DNA from: an uncultured Methanobrevibacter sp.
GTDB taxonomy: Archaea > Methanobacteriota > Methanobacteria > Methanobacteriales > Methanobacteriaceae
Assembly (NCBI RefSeq): GCF_902764455.1
Contig: NZ_CACWVY010000002.1
Location: 33,926 to 97,925, forward strand
Reading direction: 5' to 3'
Length of the DNA stretch: 64,000 bases
Shown: positions 53,826 to 63,908 of the stretch, in pieces
Numbering within the stretch: the first letter of the stretch is position 1
Layout: each line of letters starts with the position of its first letter
Made by a program: the position numbers and the translations under genes
The notes under the pieces: model-generated
Told to the model about the DNA's origin: nothing
The model's database searches: none
Seen by the model: the letters and a program-made list of their open reading frames with translations, nothing else

Positions 53826-54440
53826 TTATTTCATTTTTGCAACAGTTGCCCAAGACCTTCTTACAAAATCGGGCATCTCATCATAAGTATAATTTTTTAA
53901 AAAATCTTTTGTTTTTGGATCTGAAGGATATCCTGAACCTATCCCTCCTGATTTAATAAAATCCTTATTGATTTGTGCAATTTGATTATCTCTTTCTGCT
54001 TTAGCAATAATTGAAGCTGCACTAACTTCAATATATTTATCATCTGCCTTATGCTCAGCAATAACATTAAGGCCAGTATCAATACGCAAATTTTCCTGGA
54101 AACGTTCAGCTTTAACATCCACTGCATCAACAATAGCTTTTTCAGGTTTTAGTTTTAATAAAATAGATTCCATGGCATTTTTTTCAATTTCATTGAGATT
54201 AATGCCTTCTGCTCTCATCTCATCAATTTCACGAGCAGATATCACTACTATCTCATAGTCAAACATTTTTTTAAGCTTACGGGACAAAATAGTACGTCTA
54301 TTTGGAGTTAATCTTTTCGAATCTTTAACACCCATACGTTCCAATACCTTTTCCATCTTTTCAGGAACAACAACACCCGCAATTACCATAGGTCCAAGAA
54401 CAGAACCTCTGCCTGCTTCATCAATGCCTAAAATATCCAT
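53826..54440 (-). CDS. rnhB: Ribonuclease HII
   Basis: A 204-residue nuclease that removes RNA from RNA-DNA hybrids and misplaced ribonucleotides. Active-site acidic residues are in GIDEAGRGSVLGPMVIAG (Asp and Glu), AIVDAVDV (Asp) and EHKADDKYIEVSAASIIAKAERD (Asp), with the GSGYPSDPKTKDFL signature. It is the archaeal single-domain form. ATG 54440 is preferred over the TTG three codons earlier. It sits between mreB and exbB in one minus-strand run. Confidence 0.96.
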   Translation of the reverse strand: MDILGIDEAGRGSVLGPMVIAGVVVPEKMEKVLERMGVKDSKRLTPNRRTILSRKLKKMFDYEIVVISAREIDEMRAEGINLNEIEKNAMESILLKLKPEKAIVDAVDVKAERFQENLRIDTGLNVIAEHKADDKYIEVSAASIIAKAERDNQIAQINKDFIKSGGIGSGYPSDPKTKDFLKNYTYDEMPDFVRRSWATVAKMK

Positions 54441-54479
54441 AAAAATCAATAAAAAAAAGAGAAATAAATAAAAATTTAT

Positions 54480-55553
54480 TTATTTCATAGCTCTGAGACG
54501 AACTTCAGGTTCTAATGCAAGTGGTTCTGCAGCAACGATTGCAGTACCTTTTGCTACAACAGTCATCGGATCATCTGAAATTTCAATTGGAATTCCAATT
54601 TCATCGAAAATTCTTTCTTTCATTCCGCGAAGTCTGGAACTTCCCCCAACAGCAACTGCATTGTTATAAACACCCATCATTAATTCTGGAGATAATCTTT
54701 CCAATATTTCGTTTAAACCACCAACAATTTGTTGCATGTAAGGTTCAACTGCTTCAGCAACCAACATTGAATCAATAACAACTTTTTTAGGCCTATTATT
54801 TTCTAAAGATTTACCTATTATTTCAACACTTAAGTTTTCAAGTTGTTCACTGCAATGAACCATACCCACTTCGATTTTTGCAGATTCTGCATCATGAATA
54901 CCAATAGCTACATCATATTTTTCAGCGACAAGTTCTACCAGTTTATTATCAATATCGTCACCACCGCATCTAACAGTTTCGATATCATTAATACCACCAA
55001 GAGAAATAATTACAATATCAGTTGAACCCGCACCAATATCTACAACCATGGTACCGTTTGGTTCTGCAATAGGTAATCCTGCACCAATAGCTGCAGCCAA
55101 ACCTTCACTTATAACTAAAATATTTTGAGCTCCAGCTTTTCTGCCTATTTCTTCTGCAGCATTCTTTTCTACTTCAGATGCGTCACCAGGAATGCCAATA
55201 ACAATTCTTCCAACACTTTCTCCTTCATTAATACCAATTTGCATTGCTTTAATGAGTAATGCTTGTGCTTGAACAACATTTTCAATTACACCTTTTTTCA
55301 AAGGTCTTACTGCCAAGATATCTTCAGGAGTTCTTCCAAGCATCCTTTTAGCTTCTTCACCAACAGCTAAAACTTCTGATGGATCATCTTTTTTAACTGC
55401 AACAACTGATGGAATTTGATATAAATCAAATTTATCCCCAGAAGGTTTTGCAATTACAGTGTTTAAAGTTCCTAAATCGATTCCTAAACTATTGCTAATG
55501 ACACGGGTATTTTCTACTTGTGGTACTTCTTCATCTTTTCCAAAAATATTCAT
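54480..55553 (-). CDS. mreB: MreB-like actin-family protein
   Basis: A 357-residue member of the actin/Hsp70 ATPase fold. Phosphate 1 motif GIDLGTLNTVIAKPSG, the middle IVIGIPGDASEVEKNAAEEIGRKAGAQNILVISEGLAAAIGAG, phosphate 2 motif VVDIGAGSTDIVIISLGG and the adenosine motif AVAVGGSSRLRGM match MreB. MreB in archaea is found mainly in pseudomurein-walled Methanobacteriales, where it is thought to guide wall growth and shape. The GGAGGA ribosome site lies within the stop region of the upstream gene, so the two are co-translated. Confidence 0.88.
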   Translation of the reverse strand: MNIFGKDEEVPQVENTRVISNSLGIDLGTLNTVIAKPSGDKFDLYQIPSVVAVKKDDPSEVLAVGEEAKRMLGRTPEDILAVRPLKKGVIENVVQAQALLIKAMQIGINEGESVGRIVIGIPGDASEVEKNAAEEIGRKAGAQNILVISEGLAAAIGAGLPIAEPNGTMVVDIGAGSTDIVIISLGGINDIETVRCGGDDIDNKLVELVAEKYDVAIGIHDAESAKIEVGMVHCSEQLENLSVEIIGKSLENNRPKKVVIDSMLVAEAVEPYMQQIVGGLNEILERLSPELMMGVYNNAVAVGGSSRLRGMKERIFDEIGIPIEISDDPMTVVAKGTAIVAAEPLALEPEVRLRAMK

Positions 55554-55555
55554 GA

Positions 55556-56194
55556 TTATTCCTCCGTTACAATGTCTTTAAAATCTATAACGAAAATTTT
55601 ATTAGATGTAGCTACACTTTGAAATCTACCAACATCCTCATCCTTTTCGATGGAAATGACTACGGTAGTTAACACAACTTCATTTGCATTATAAAATGGT
55701 TTCAAAGCAGATTTAATGAAATTTGGTAATCTAACGTCATTATTTATATCAACATCAATGAAACTAGTAGTTTGAGATTTTTGAAGAATTTTAAATCGGA
55801 TTCTTGATTTTTCAATCCTGGAAAATGTCTGTTTAAGCACATCATCCGGAGAAACTAGAATCATTAAATTTGATTCATTAGACAAATAGCTGCGAGGTAT
55901 TTGAACATAAGCTCCGCCACATTGTCTTGCATGCTCCCTGAATTCATTAATTACAATAGAATTTCCGTAAAGCATTAGGAAATCAAATTTCTTATCCAAT
56001 TTACCATTTTTTAATATAGCATGTTCCCTAAATAAAATTTTAATGCTGGCATTGGACAATATGGCCCTGTAAGCCATTTCATCAACCAAATCAACATTAC
56101 CTGCAATAACACACCAAGTTTTTTCAACTTTAAAGTCACTATCAGAAGTAACCCTTGCAGCTTGCCTAAGAACACGTATATTATCTTCAATCAT
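55556..56194 (-). CDS. Unknown protein directly upstream of mreB
   Basis: A 212-residue protein without a membrane segment or a motif I recognise. It starts MIEDNIRVLRQAARVTSDSDFKVEKTWCVIAGNVDLVDEMAYRAILSN-like with a central IVINEFREHARQCGGAYVQIPRSYL region of mixed alpha/beta type. The stop codon is 2 nt before the mreB start and the mreB ribosome site lies inside its last codons, so it is likely a stoichiometric or regulatory partner of MreB. Function is unknown. Confidence 0.6.
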   Translation of the reverse strand: MIEDNIRVLRQAARVTSDSDFKVEKTWCVIAGNVDLVDEMAYRAILSNASIKILFREHAILKNGKLDKKFDFLMLYGNSIVINEFREHARQCGGAYVQIPRSYLSNESNLMILVSPDDVLKQTFSRIEKSRIRFKILQKSQTTSFIDVDINNDVRLPNFIKSALKPFYNANEVVLTTVVISIEKDEDVGRFQSVATSNKIFVIDFKDIVTEE

Positions 56195-56610
56195 TTAACT
56201 ACTCACAATACAATCAATATAAATCATGAAAACTATAAATAAGCAACTAATACAATTTAAAATAATATTTAAAGCCCTAATAAGCCTTTAAATAAAATAC
56301 ATCATAGCCACTTATTAACAGTCTAACATTTAATATTTATTAAGAATATTATTATATATATTTTATCTTTCAAGGTTAATTTTACAATTTCAATTAATAA
56401 ATACCAATTTTTTTAATCAAACTAAATAATGACAATAGAATATTGAAAAAAGATATCATATAATAAGCAAAATTTAAAAAAATGAAAAATTTAACAAAGT
56501 CCAATAAAAATAACAATTATAAGTAATTAAATACAAATATAAGTAAAAATAAGGTAAAATCAAAGATAAACTTAATAAGATATGAACTAAAAAATAATAC
56601 TGGAGATAAC
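56195..56610. other. 416-bp AT-rich divergent intergenic region
   Basis: Between the divergent mreB operon and the archaetidylserine synthase gene. One 8-bp hairpin (ATTTAAAG/CTTTAAAT, 56267-56293) and several TATA-like tracts (for example TTATATATATTTT near 56350) are seen. I find no gene, RNA or longer repeat. Confidence 0.55.
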
Positions 56611-57315
56611 ATGAAAATTGAAGATACATCTATGAAAAAATTTATAGCAATATCTGATATAATATCATTGTTAAATATGAGTTGTGGTTTTTTTTCAATT
56701 ATATGTTCAATAAACCATAATTTTGAATTAGCCGCACTTTTTATGATATTTGCAATCATGTTTGACTCAGTAGATGGTTGGGTAGCAAGAAAAACAAACA
56801 GAAATGATGAATTAGATTTTGGAAAAAACATCGATTCATTATCTGATGCCATATCTTTTGGTGCAGCACCTGCGGCATTTGTTTATTCAACTATTAACAC
56901 CACTTCAATTATTCTTCAACCATTAGTAATCATTGTAAGTTTATTAATTGTAATTTGTGGAGTTTTAAGATTAACAAGATATAATGTAATTGCAGACAAA
57001 ATCCAAACAAAAGATTTTATAGGCTTTCCAATTCCTGGAATTGCATTCCTATTGGCTACATATTATTTAAGCGGACTCTATAATATGTATCTAACATTGA
57101 TTTTAAGTACTGTTGTTTCTTTGATAATGATTAGTACAGTTAGATATCCGAAATTTGATAATGTTCCTACACTCGCAGTATCCTGCGTATTAATAATATT
57201 ATTAATCTTACCTGTAAAATTCGTATTGTATGGAGTAAACATACCTGCATTATTACTGTTAATTTTCTGCTTATACTACCTTATAATTAATTTAATTAAA
57301 AATTTCTTAAATTAA
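56611..57315 (+). CDS. Archaetidylserine synthase (CDP-alcohol phosphatidyltransferase)
   Basis: A 234-residue membrane enzyme with six to seven helices. The CDP-alcohol motif reads DSVDGWVAR-x10-G-KNI-D-SLS-D. All aspartates are present, but there are ten residues between AR and G where eight are usual. The N-terminal SDIISLLNMSCGFFSII and DAISFGAAPA match the PssA group, which transfers serine to CDP-archaeol. With the UbiA-type and inositol phosphate enzymes it covers ether-lipid head-group synthesis. It opens a small cluster with DUF515, sortase and mptD. Confidence 0.87.
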   Translation: MKIEDTSMKKFIAISDIISLLNMSCGFFSIICSINHNFELAALFMIFAIMFDSVDGWVARKTNRNDELDFGKNIDSLSDAISFGAAPAAFVYSTINTTSIILQPLVIIVSLLIVICGVLRLTRYNVIADKIQTKDFIGFPIPGIAFLLATYYLSGLYNMYLTLILSTVVSLIMISTVRYPKFDNVPTLAVSCVLIILLILPVKFVLYGVNIPALLLLIFCLYYLIINLIKNFLN

Positions 57316-57352
57316 TACCATCTACTTTTAATTAACCATTAGGAGTAGAACC

Positions 57353-58516
57353 ATGACCCAAGAAAAACGAGACCCATTATTTCCAAAGGGTTTTGAGAAA
57401 ACGGAAGATCTTAAAAAGCAATATGCTGAAGAAACTCTCAAAAAACCTGCAAAGAAAGATGAATTAAGTCCTTTAAAAAAATTAAATCATAAGATTGGGG
57501 TTTATCTAAGTCCGAAAACAACAAAAATAAGTGATGATGAGCAAAAAAGGAAAATCGGAATTATTATTACCACTTTAATTCTAATCACATTAGTCATAAC
57601 ATCATATTATTTTTTAATCTATCAGCCACAGCAGGAAAATCTATCCCTTATGAAAACCACAAAATTAAATGAACTCCATGATCTGTACTCCGGACCGTTA
57701 GTGACCTCACCAAATGCGGCAACATTAGAAAGCAAAATTAACGATGCCCGAAGCACTGGCGAACTGGAAAGTGTTAACATATTAGCTCCGGCAAGTAAAG
57801 ATTGGAAATCTTACCAAATAAAATCGATTAACTCCAACATGGACAAGTATAAACGAATAATGGCAGTATATTCAAATGAAAGCAAAGACATAATGATGAA
57901 CGAAGACGAAGCGATAAAAATCGTTAATGAAAATGATGCCCACGTTTTATCAAAAATTAAATTTGAAACACCCAACACAGTATCAGTACCAATATTGATT
58001 TCAAGACTTCAGGCAGGAGCAGGTTTAATTAATGTTGGAAGTGTTGTTGACGTGTATTTAAATTCAAATTACACAAATGAAACTAATGAAGGTAATTCAA
58101 CACCCAATATAAGTGGATGCACTGTTCTTTCAATAATGAGGTATGAAGAGAACGGAGAAATTGATTCAGAATATTCCAAATCAAAAGTTAATGTCAAAGG
58201 TAATGATACATATCCCCGGGAAAACACAAAAAGTTTTTCATCAAACGTATTGGAGCTTCTGAAAGGTTCAATCATTAAAGGATACAGTGAAGAGGAAACA
58301 GTTGAAATGCTTAGAGACTATGGAATTAAACTGTCAAATTATGAAAGACAAATCAATTTAGGAGATTTGGATGCCCAATACATGCTTCTGATTGAAACAC
58401 CCCAAGATAAAGTCAATTTCGTGTTGAACAACATGGAAAATATTGTATTGACAATTCCAACTTCAAAAGCTCCAAAATGGATGGTTGATGAAATACAATA
58501 TACGTACAATAATTAA
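57353..58516 (+). CDS. DUF515-type membrane-anchored protein (CpaB/SAF-like)
   Basis: A 387-residue protein. A basic, cytoplasmic N-terminus (about 1-67) precedes one membrane helix (68-90), then about 300 residues outside. The region ILISRLQAGAGLINVGSVVDVYLNSNY resembles the SAF/RcpC segment of pilus protein CpaB (GxxxPGDxVDV). The family is known in Methanobacteria as DUF515. It lies 37 nt before a sortase gene and may provide or present the sortase substrate, or take part in a surface-appendage assembly. This last point is inferred only from position. Confidence 0.65.
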   Translation: MTQEKRDPLFPKGFEKTEDLKKQYAEETLKKPAKKDELSPLKKLNHKIGVYLSPKTTKISDDEQKRKIGIIITTLILITLVITSYYFLIYQPQQENLSLMKTTKLNELHDLYSGPLVTSPNAATLESKINDARSTGELESVNILAPASKDWKSYQIKSINSNMDKYKRIMAVYSNESKDIMMNEDEAIKIVNENDAHVLSKIKFETPNTVSVPILISRLQAGAGLINVGSVVDVYLNSNYTNETNEGNSTPNISGCTVLSIMRYEENGEIDSEYSKSKVNVKGNDTYPRENTKSFSSNVLELLKGSIIKGYSEEETVEMLRDYGIKLSNYERQINLGDLDAQYMLLIETPQDKVNFVLNNMENIVLTIPTSKAPKWMVDEIQYTYNN

Positions 58517-58553
58517 AAAAATTATTATATGAGATTATAACATAAAGGATATT

Positions 58554-59285
58554 ATGAGTAAACATATTATTTCAACAGTGATTGTTATTATATGCATATT
58601 AATAATTGGATTATATGCATTGGGAGAAGTGAACTACTTCGCATCTAAAATTGCTGTAGAAAGAAATTTGGAAGAACCCACTGTAGTAATACCTTCAGTT
58701 GGAATTAATGAAAAAATTAATAACGTGTCATTATCTCAAGGAGTATTCCATGAACCAAATTCCTATACTCCAACACAGGGAGACGTATTGGTATTTGGAC
58801 ATAGAACCCTGCAAGGTTCGCCATTTTTAAGGCTCAATGAATTATCTGCAGGCGATACAATACTTTTAGAATGGCCAGGCATAGGTGAGGTAAAATATAC
58901 TGTTGCAAGTTCAACAATTGTTCCTGCAGACTACCAGCTTAATGCTGTAGAAGGCGGAAATAAATTATATCTGATTACATGCGACCCTATTGGATCAACT
59001 GAAAACAGATTGATTATCGAAGGAACATTAAGCGAAACCAATCCTATAAATGATGTGATTCTCAAACAAAATCCTCAAGAGTCAAATGCATTAATCATAA
59101 CTGGAATATTTTTAGTTGTGGGATTGATATTCAGTTATTTCTATCCAAAAGAACATAGACTTTACATACTAGCCACAGTTCTGATTATAACTGCAATATT
59201 GTTCTACTGTTGTATCAATCCAGTATCCTCACAGGCAATCTATGACAGGATAATCTTTTTAAATGGGGGATCACATTGGATGTAG
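58554..59285 (+). CDS. Sortase-family cysteine transpeptidase
   Basis: A 243-residue membrane protein. An N-terminal helix anchors it. The sortase beta-barrel has all three catalytic residues: His-83 (FGHRT), Cys-143 (YLITCDP) and Arg-152 (ENRLII), in the class D/E-like pattern. Two further membrane helices at the C-terminus (ALIITGIFLVVGLIFSYFY and LYILATVLIITAILFYC) are unlike most bacterial sortases. It would attach surface proteins to each other or to the wall. The mptD start lies inside the last codons of this gene. Confidence 0.87.
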   Translation: MSKHIISTVIVIICILIIGLYALGEVNYFASKIAVERNLEEPTVVIPSVGINEKINNVSLSQGVFHEPNSYTPTQGDVLVFGHRTLQGSPFLRLNELSAGDTILLEWPGIGEVKYTVASSTIVPADYQLNAVEGGNKLYLITCDPIGSTENRLIIEGTLSETNPINDVILKQNPQESNALIITGIFLVVGLIFSYFYPKEHRLYILATVLIITAILFYCCINPVSSQAIYDRIIFLNGGSHWM

Positions 59286-59650
59286 ATAAAGAATACTTTT
59301 CAAATATAACTACAAGAGAAAGAGCTATATTTGAAGGAGCTATAAGCATGGGAGCTTTATTCCACCAATTCGTGGGAACTCCCGTGAATAAAAATACAAA
59401 AAATAGCTTGGAAACAAGTATGGAAGAATCCTTAAAACTACAGCCGGCAATTGAAGACGTTGATGTTACCATCAGATTCGATAAGCTTGAAGAGTCAATG
59501 ACAGAATTCGAATACACTTCACTTACCGGAGACATGCTAGATGTTAAAATTTACACAAAAGTGGATAATGTCCAGGCCACAATAAGAATTGAGTTTATTG
59601 AAGAACTCAATTATCCTTTAATGTATGTTGAAGACATAATAGAAGATTAG
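59276..59650 (+). CDS. mptD: Archaeal 7,8-dihydroneopterin aldolase (MptD)
   Basis: A 124-residue enzyme of tetrahydromethanopterin synthesis, which cleaves dihydroneopterin to 6-hydroxymethyl-dihydropterin. Conserved features: TTRERAIFEGAISMGALFHQFVGTPVN, PAIEDVDVTIRFDKL and FEYTSLTGDMLDVKIYTKV with the final ELNYPLMYVEDIIED. The start is TTG 59276, ten bases inside the sortase gene; GGGGATCA in front is the likely ribosome site. The overlap makes translation coupled to the sortase, though the two functions are unrelated. Confidence 0.92.
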   Translation: MDVDKEYFSNITTRERAIFEGAISMGALFHQFVGTPVNKNTKNSLETSMEESLKLQPAIEDVDVTIRFDKLEESMTEFEYTSLTGDMLDVKIYTKVDNVQATIRIEFIEELNYPLMYVEDIIED

Positions 59651-59653
59651 AAA

Positions 59654-60812
59654 TTAATATATTTCTTTTAAATCTTCTAATAATTCTTTAATATGATTCT
59701 TTTTAATATGATTCATTAAAACTATTCTAATAGCTACAGGACATTTAGCTACAGAAACTTTCCAATTTTTTTCTTCTAATTTTTCAGCAAGTAAATTAGT
59801 GTCCATATCTGGATGATTAAAAGCAACAATATTCAATTCAGGTTTGCAAACAACTTCATAACCTAGTTCATTTAAACCATCATAGAGCAATTTGGTATTT
59901 TCCATCAATTCTTCTGCAATTTTACAATAACCCTGTTTACCGAAATATTTCATTATTGCATAAGTAGCTACAGCAGAAGCCCCTAAACGTGTTCCTACAA
60001 TTGTTGATTGAGTTTTAACAGTCAAATAAGGGGAATCAACAGCCATTACTTCAAGATATTCTTCTTTTCTGAAAATTATGCCCCCTGCAGGAATTGGAGC
60101 GAGACCCATTTTATGAGGATCAACAGTTATTGAACAAACACCAGGAAGTGAAAAATCAAAAACAGGCAAATCATGACCTAATTTTCTTAAAAACGGAATT
60201 GAAAAACCTCCAAATGCTGCATCAACATGAAAATAAATATTATTTTCAAAAGCTATTTTGGAAATTTCTTCAATAGGGTCAATTAAACCCAATTCAGTTG
60301 TTCCGGCAATAGCCACAATTGCTACAGTCTTATCTGAAATTACACTTTTTAAAGCATCCACATCAATTTTATAATTTTTATCAATTTTTGCTTCAACAAT
60401 CTTCAAATTCAACATATCTGCAGCTTTTTTAAATGAAAAATGAGCAGATTCGGGAATGATAATTTCTCCATCGACTATTCCCTTGTATTTTCTTGCATGA
60501 TTTCTAGCAGCACGGATAGCCATAATGTTAGCTTCAGTACCCCCAGTTACAATATTACCATAAGCTTCTTCTAACGATAATAATTCACCAATAGATTTTA
60601 TAACTTCATTTTCAACATATTTTGTTCCTTTAAAAAGACCAGGATCTCCCAAATTAGTATCAAGGAACTTGCAATAAACCTCTTTCGCAAACGGATGTGC
60701 TTCAGTACACATAGAACCTAAAATTCTACCATCTGCATAATTATAATCCAATTTATGAATTTCATACAGTTCATTTAAAATTTCTTCTTTATCCATTGGT
60801 TTATCTTGCATA
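59654..60812 (-). CDS. mfnA: L-tyrosine/L-aspartate decarboxylase (MfnA)
   Basis: A protein of about 385 residues, PLP-dependent. [73 protein letters not shown] and the PLP lysine in [16 protein letters not shown] match the Methanocaldococcus MfnA closely. It makes tyramine for methanofuran (and beta-alanine in some species). The start is ATG 60812, behind AGGTTAT, not the TTG 60829 that lies in the ribosome-site region. Convergent to mptD, 3 nt apart. Confidence 0.94.
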
Positions 60813-60870
60813 AAATAACCTAACAACAATAATTTAAATAAAAATAAAATAAAAAAAAGAAATAAAAAGA

Positions 60871-63150
60871 TTATTCTAAACGTTTACGAGCAGCGTCAAG
60901 AATAATTTTTTGTTCAGCTCTAGCAACAGTCTTTCTTACATCAGCAATAGCGTCAGTGTTTGAAGATACACTAGAGATTCCATATCCAACAAGTTTTTCA
61001 ACAATGTGAGGCACACTACCTGCTTGGCCGCAAATACTACATTTGACACCTGCTTCAGCACATTTTCTAATTGTTCTTTCAATTAGTTTCATTACTGCTG
61101 GGTGTTCTTCAGTGTAGTGTTTTGCTACAAATTCATTGTTTCTGTCAACTGCAAGAGTGTATTGAGTTAAATCGTTGGTTCCTAAACTTACAAAGTCTAT
61201 TCCAACTTTGATATACTCATCAATCATGATTGCAGCTGCTGGAATTTCAACCATCATTCCGAAATCAACATCTTTGTGAGGTTCGAATCCTACTTCTGAA
61301 CATAATGCTTTAGCCTGAACCAATTCAGCAGGACTTTGAGATAATGGAATCATGATTCCAATGTTAGTGTAACCTTTTTCATGTAATTTTTTAATAGCTT
61401 TGAATTCACATTTAAGAATTTCAGGTTGGTCAAGTTCTCTTCTGATTCCTCTCCAACCAAGCATTGGATTGTGTTCTCTAGGTTCGTTTTCTCCACCTTC
61501 CAATGTGATGAATTCATCTGTTGGAGCATCTAAAGTTCTATACCATACAGGTCTTGGATAAAATGCATCTGCTACAATTTGAACATTGTCTGCAATTGTA
61601 TCAATCAATTCATCTTCTCTGCCTTCAGCGATGAATTTGCCTGGGTGGATACCAGAGGTCAACATTAAATGTTCTGTTCTTAAAAGTCCGACACCATCAG
61701 CGCCAGTTGCAGCTGCTTTTTCTGCAGCTTCAGGCATACTTACATTAGCTTTAACTTCAGTTACTGTAATAATTGGAGCTGCTTCAACAGTACCTTGAAC
61801 AGCGACAGCTTCTTCTTTAGCATCAGAAATTCCGTCAAATACTAATCCTTTTTTACCGTCTAAAGTAACACCGGAATTTTCTTTTAAAGTAGTTGTAGCA
61901 TCACCAGTTCCAACAACACAAGGAATACCTAATTCACGAGAAATAATAGATGCGTGACAAGTTACTCCACCTTCATCAGTGACAATACCGCTTGCTCTTC
62001 TCATAGCCGGAACCATATCCGGAGTGGTCATGGTGGTTACCATAATGTCTCCATCTTGGATTTTATCCAATTCATCAATATCCAAAACAATTTTTACATT
62101 ACCTGAGGCCATACCTGGACTTGCACCAAGACCTCTTACAAGAACATCACCTAAATCAGAAGAAGAACCATCTTCAGCTTCCTTATCGACATCGCCTAAA
62201 GTAGTAATTGGCCTTGCTTGTAATAAGAATAACATACTATTTTCGAAAGCCCATTCAGTATCCATAGGTTCCCCGTAATGAGCTTGAACTCTTTTACCCA
62301 TTTCAGTTAATTGAATGAGTTCTGAATCAGATAAAACTCTTTCTTTTCTTTTATCTTCAGGAACATCTACTTTAATACTTGTTCCATTTTCATCATTAGT
62401 GTACATTACTTTTTTGTCACTAATTGTTACATTGATGATTTCATTATTTTTCTTGTCAACTTGATAGTTATCAGGAGTTACATCACCAGAAACTACAGAT
62501 TCACCAAGACCCCATGATCCTTCGATTAAAGCAATTTCTTCACCAGTGGATGGATTTACAGTAAACATTACACCAGCTTTATCAGCATTAGCCATTTTTT
62601 GAACTACAACAGCGATGTAAACTTTGGAATGTTCAAAGTTATTTTCTTCCCTGTAGAAAATAGCTCTTGCTTCAAATAAAGAAGCCCAACATTTTCTGAT
62701 ATATTCAATTACTTCATCATTTCCGGAAACATGTAAAAAAGTATCTTGTTGACCTGCAAAAGAAGCTTCAGGCAAGTCTTCTGCAGTAGCTGAAGATCTG
62801 ATTGCAACATCAGTGTCATCTTCGCCTACTCTTTGACAAAGTTGATTGTAAGCTTCGGTAATAAACAAAATCATGTCTTCAGGAATTGGAGATTCATTAA
62901 TAATGGATTTAATTTCTTCTGAAGCTGCTTGAAGAGCTTTAGTATCATTAATGTCAATCTTATCAAGAATGTCCATAACTTTATCATTAATTCCTGCTTC
63001 TTCCATGAATTTTTCATAAGTTTCTGCAGTAACTACAAAACCTGGAGGTACTGGAATACCAGCCTGAGTTAATTCACCCAAATTAGCACCTTTCCCACCT
63101 GCAATTCCGATATCAGACTTATTTAAGTCTTCAAATTTTACAACATACAT
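60871..63150 (-). CDS. ppsA: Phosphoenolpyruvate synthase
   Basis: A 759-residue enzyme making PEP from pyruvate and ATP for gluconeogenesis. Nucleotide domain: [15 protein letters not shown] [41 protein letters not shown]. The swivelling domain has the phosphorylated histidine in [21 protein letters not shown] (about residue 399). The PEP barrel ends in [18 protein letters not shown] and the catalytic cysteine in CSICGQAGS. Length and blocks are complete, unlike the PEP-synthase-like protein at 9251. GAGGTTAT precedes the start. Confidence 0.96.
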   Translation of the reverse strand: MYVVKFEDLNKSDIGIAGGKGANLGELTQAGIPVPPGFVVTAETYEKFMEEAGINDKVMDILDKIDINDTKALQAASEEIKSIINESPIPEDMILFITEAYNQLCQRVGEDDTDVAIRSSATAEDLPEASFAGQQDTFLHVSGNDEVIEYIRKCWASLFEARAIFYREENNFEHSKVYIAVVVQKMANADKAGVMFTVNPSTGEEIALIEGSWGLGESVVSGDVTPDNYQVDKKNNEIINVTISDKKVMYTNDENGTSIKVDVPEDKRKERVLSDSELIQLTEMGKRVQAHYGEPMDTEWAFENSMLFLLQARPITTLGDVDKEAEDGSSSDLGDVLVRGLGASPGMASGNVKIVLDIDELDKIQDGDIMVTTMTTPDMVPAMRRASGIVTDEGGVTCHASIISRELGIPCVVGTGDATTTLKENSGVTLDGKKGLVFDGISDAKEEAVAVQGTVEAAPIITVTEVKANVSMPEAAEKAAATGADGVGLLRTEHLMLTSGIHPGKFIAEGREDELIDTIADNVQIVADAFYPRPVWYRTLDAPTDEFITLEGGENEPREHNPMLGWRGIRRELDQPEILKCEFKAIKKLHEKGYTNIGIMIPLSQSPAELVQAKALCSEVGFEPHKDVDFGMMVEIPAAAIMIDEYIKVGIDFVSLGTNDLTQYTLAVDRNNEFVAKHYTEEHPAVMKLIERTIRKCAEAGVKCSICGQAGSVPHIVEKLVGYGISSVSSNTDAIADVRKTVARAEQKIILDAARKRLE

Positions 63151-63328
63151 AACATATAACCTCTTGGTTTAAAAATTTATTAAATTGCAATATTAGCTAG
63201 TAAAAACATTACCATTAATATATTTATAATTTAAATTTTAACGTTTAAATATTTAATTATAAATTTCAAAAAAATAACAAAAAATAAGAATATAAAAAAA
63301 GAGTAAAAAAAAGAAGTTAATTAAAAAT

Positions 63329-63811
63329 CTATTTAATTAAATCTTCGCCTTTATCGACAACTATTTTACAAGGAACCGGTAATTTCATACCTGCTCTTTT
63401 TAATGCGACTTTAGCTTGTTCAAAGTTTTTTTCTTGGCAGTCAATAGTGATGACTCTTTGACCTTTTTTAACAATAGCTTCAACACTGATTGGTTTACCG
63501 AATGCATTTCTCATACCACTTTGTACCCTATCCGCACCTGCACCGGTTGCCATAGGATTTTCTCTTACGATTTGGTGAGGATATACTCTTAATTTTAAGT
63601 GGTAACCCATTCTACCAGCAGCTCTTTGCATTAATCTGTTAGAAGCAATCCTTGCAGCTTCTAAAGAATTGTGTCTAATTTGAGCTGGTTTTTTTACAGC
63701 TAAACTTAATGTTACTGGAAATTCATCTTTTAAGTTACCCATATCATATTGTACAATTCTTGAATTTGGGGTTTTTCTAATATAATCTCTTCTTGTATAA
63801 GCACGAACCAT
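63329..63811 (-). CDS. rpl10e: Large-subunit ribosomal protein L10e (uL16 family)
   Basis: A 160-residue archaeal/eukaryotic-type L10e, located at the tRNA-binding core of the large subunit. It starts [20 protein letters not shown] and contains [69 protein letters not shown], family hallmarks. There is no ribosome site; a TATA box lies about 25 nt upstream of the ATG, so the mRNA is probably leaderless. Confidence 0.97.
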   Translation of the reverse strand: MVRAYTRRDYIRKTPNSRIVQYDMGNLKDEFPVTLSLAVKKPAQIRHNSLEAARIASNRLMQRAAGRMGYHLKLRVYPHQIVRENPMATGAGADRVQSGMRNAFGKPISVEAIVKKGQRVITIDCQEKNFEQAKVALKRAGMKLPVPCKIVVDKGEDLIK

Positions 63812-63828
63812 TATAATTCTATAAAAAA

Positions 63829-63836
63829 TTATATAT
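63829..63836 (-). promoter_or_regulatory. TATA box of rpl10e
   Basis: The minus strand reads GATATATAAT, its first T about 25 nt upstream of the rpl10e ATG. Start of transcription would fall at or within a few bases of the start codon, which agrees with the missing Shine-Dalgarno site. Confidence 0.5.
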
Positions 63837-63908
63837 CGTAATATATAGAATACTTAAATATATTAATAAAGTTATTAATAAATGTTACCATATTTTCATA
63901 GGGGACTG

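Noticed and set aside
57353..58516. DUF515 protein as a sortase substrate
   Set aside because: No C-terminal sorting motif, hydrophobic helix or basic tail; its single membrane helix is near the N-terminus.
61280..61291. GGTTCGAATCC, the T-loop sequence of tRNA genes
   Set aside because: It is inside the conserved coding sequence of ppsA and there is no acceptor or anticodon stem around it.
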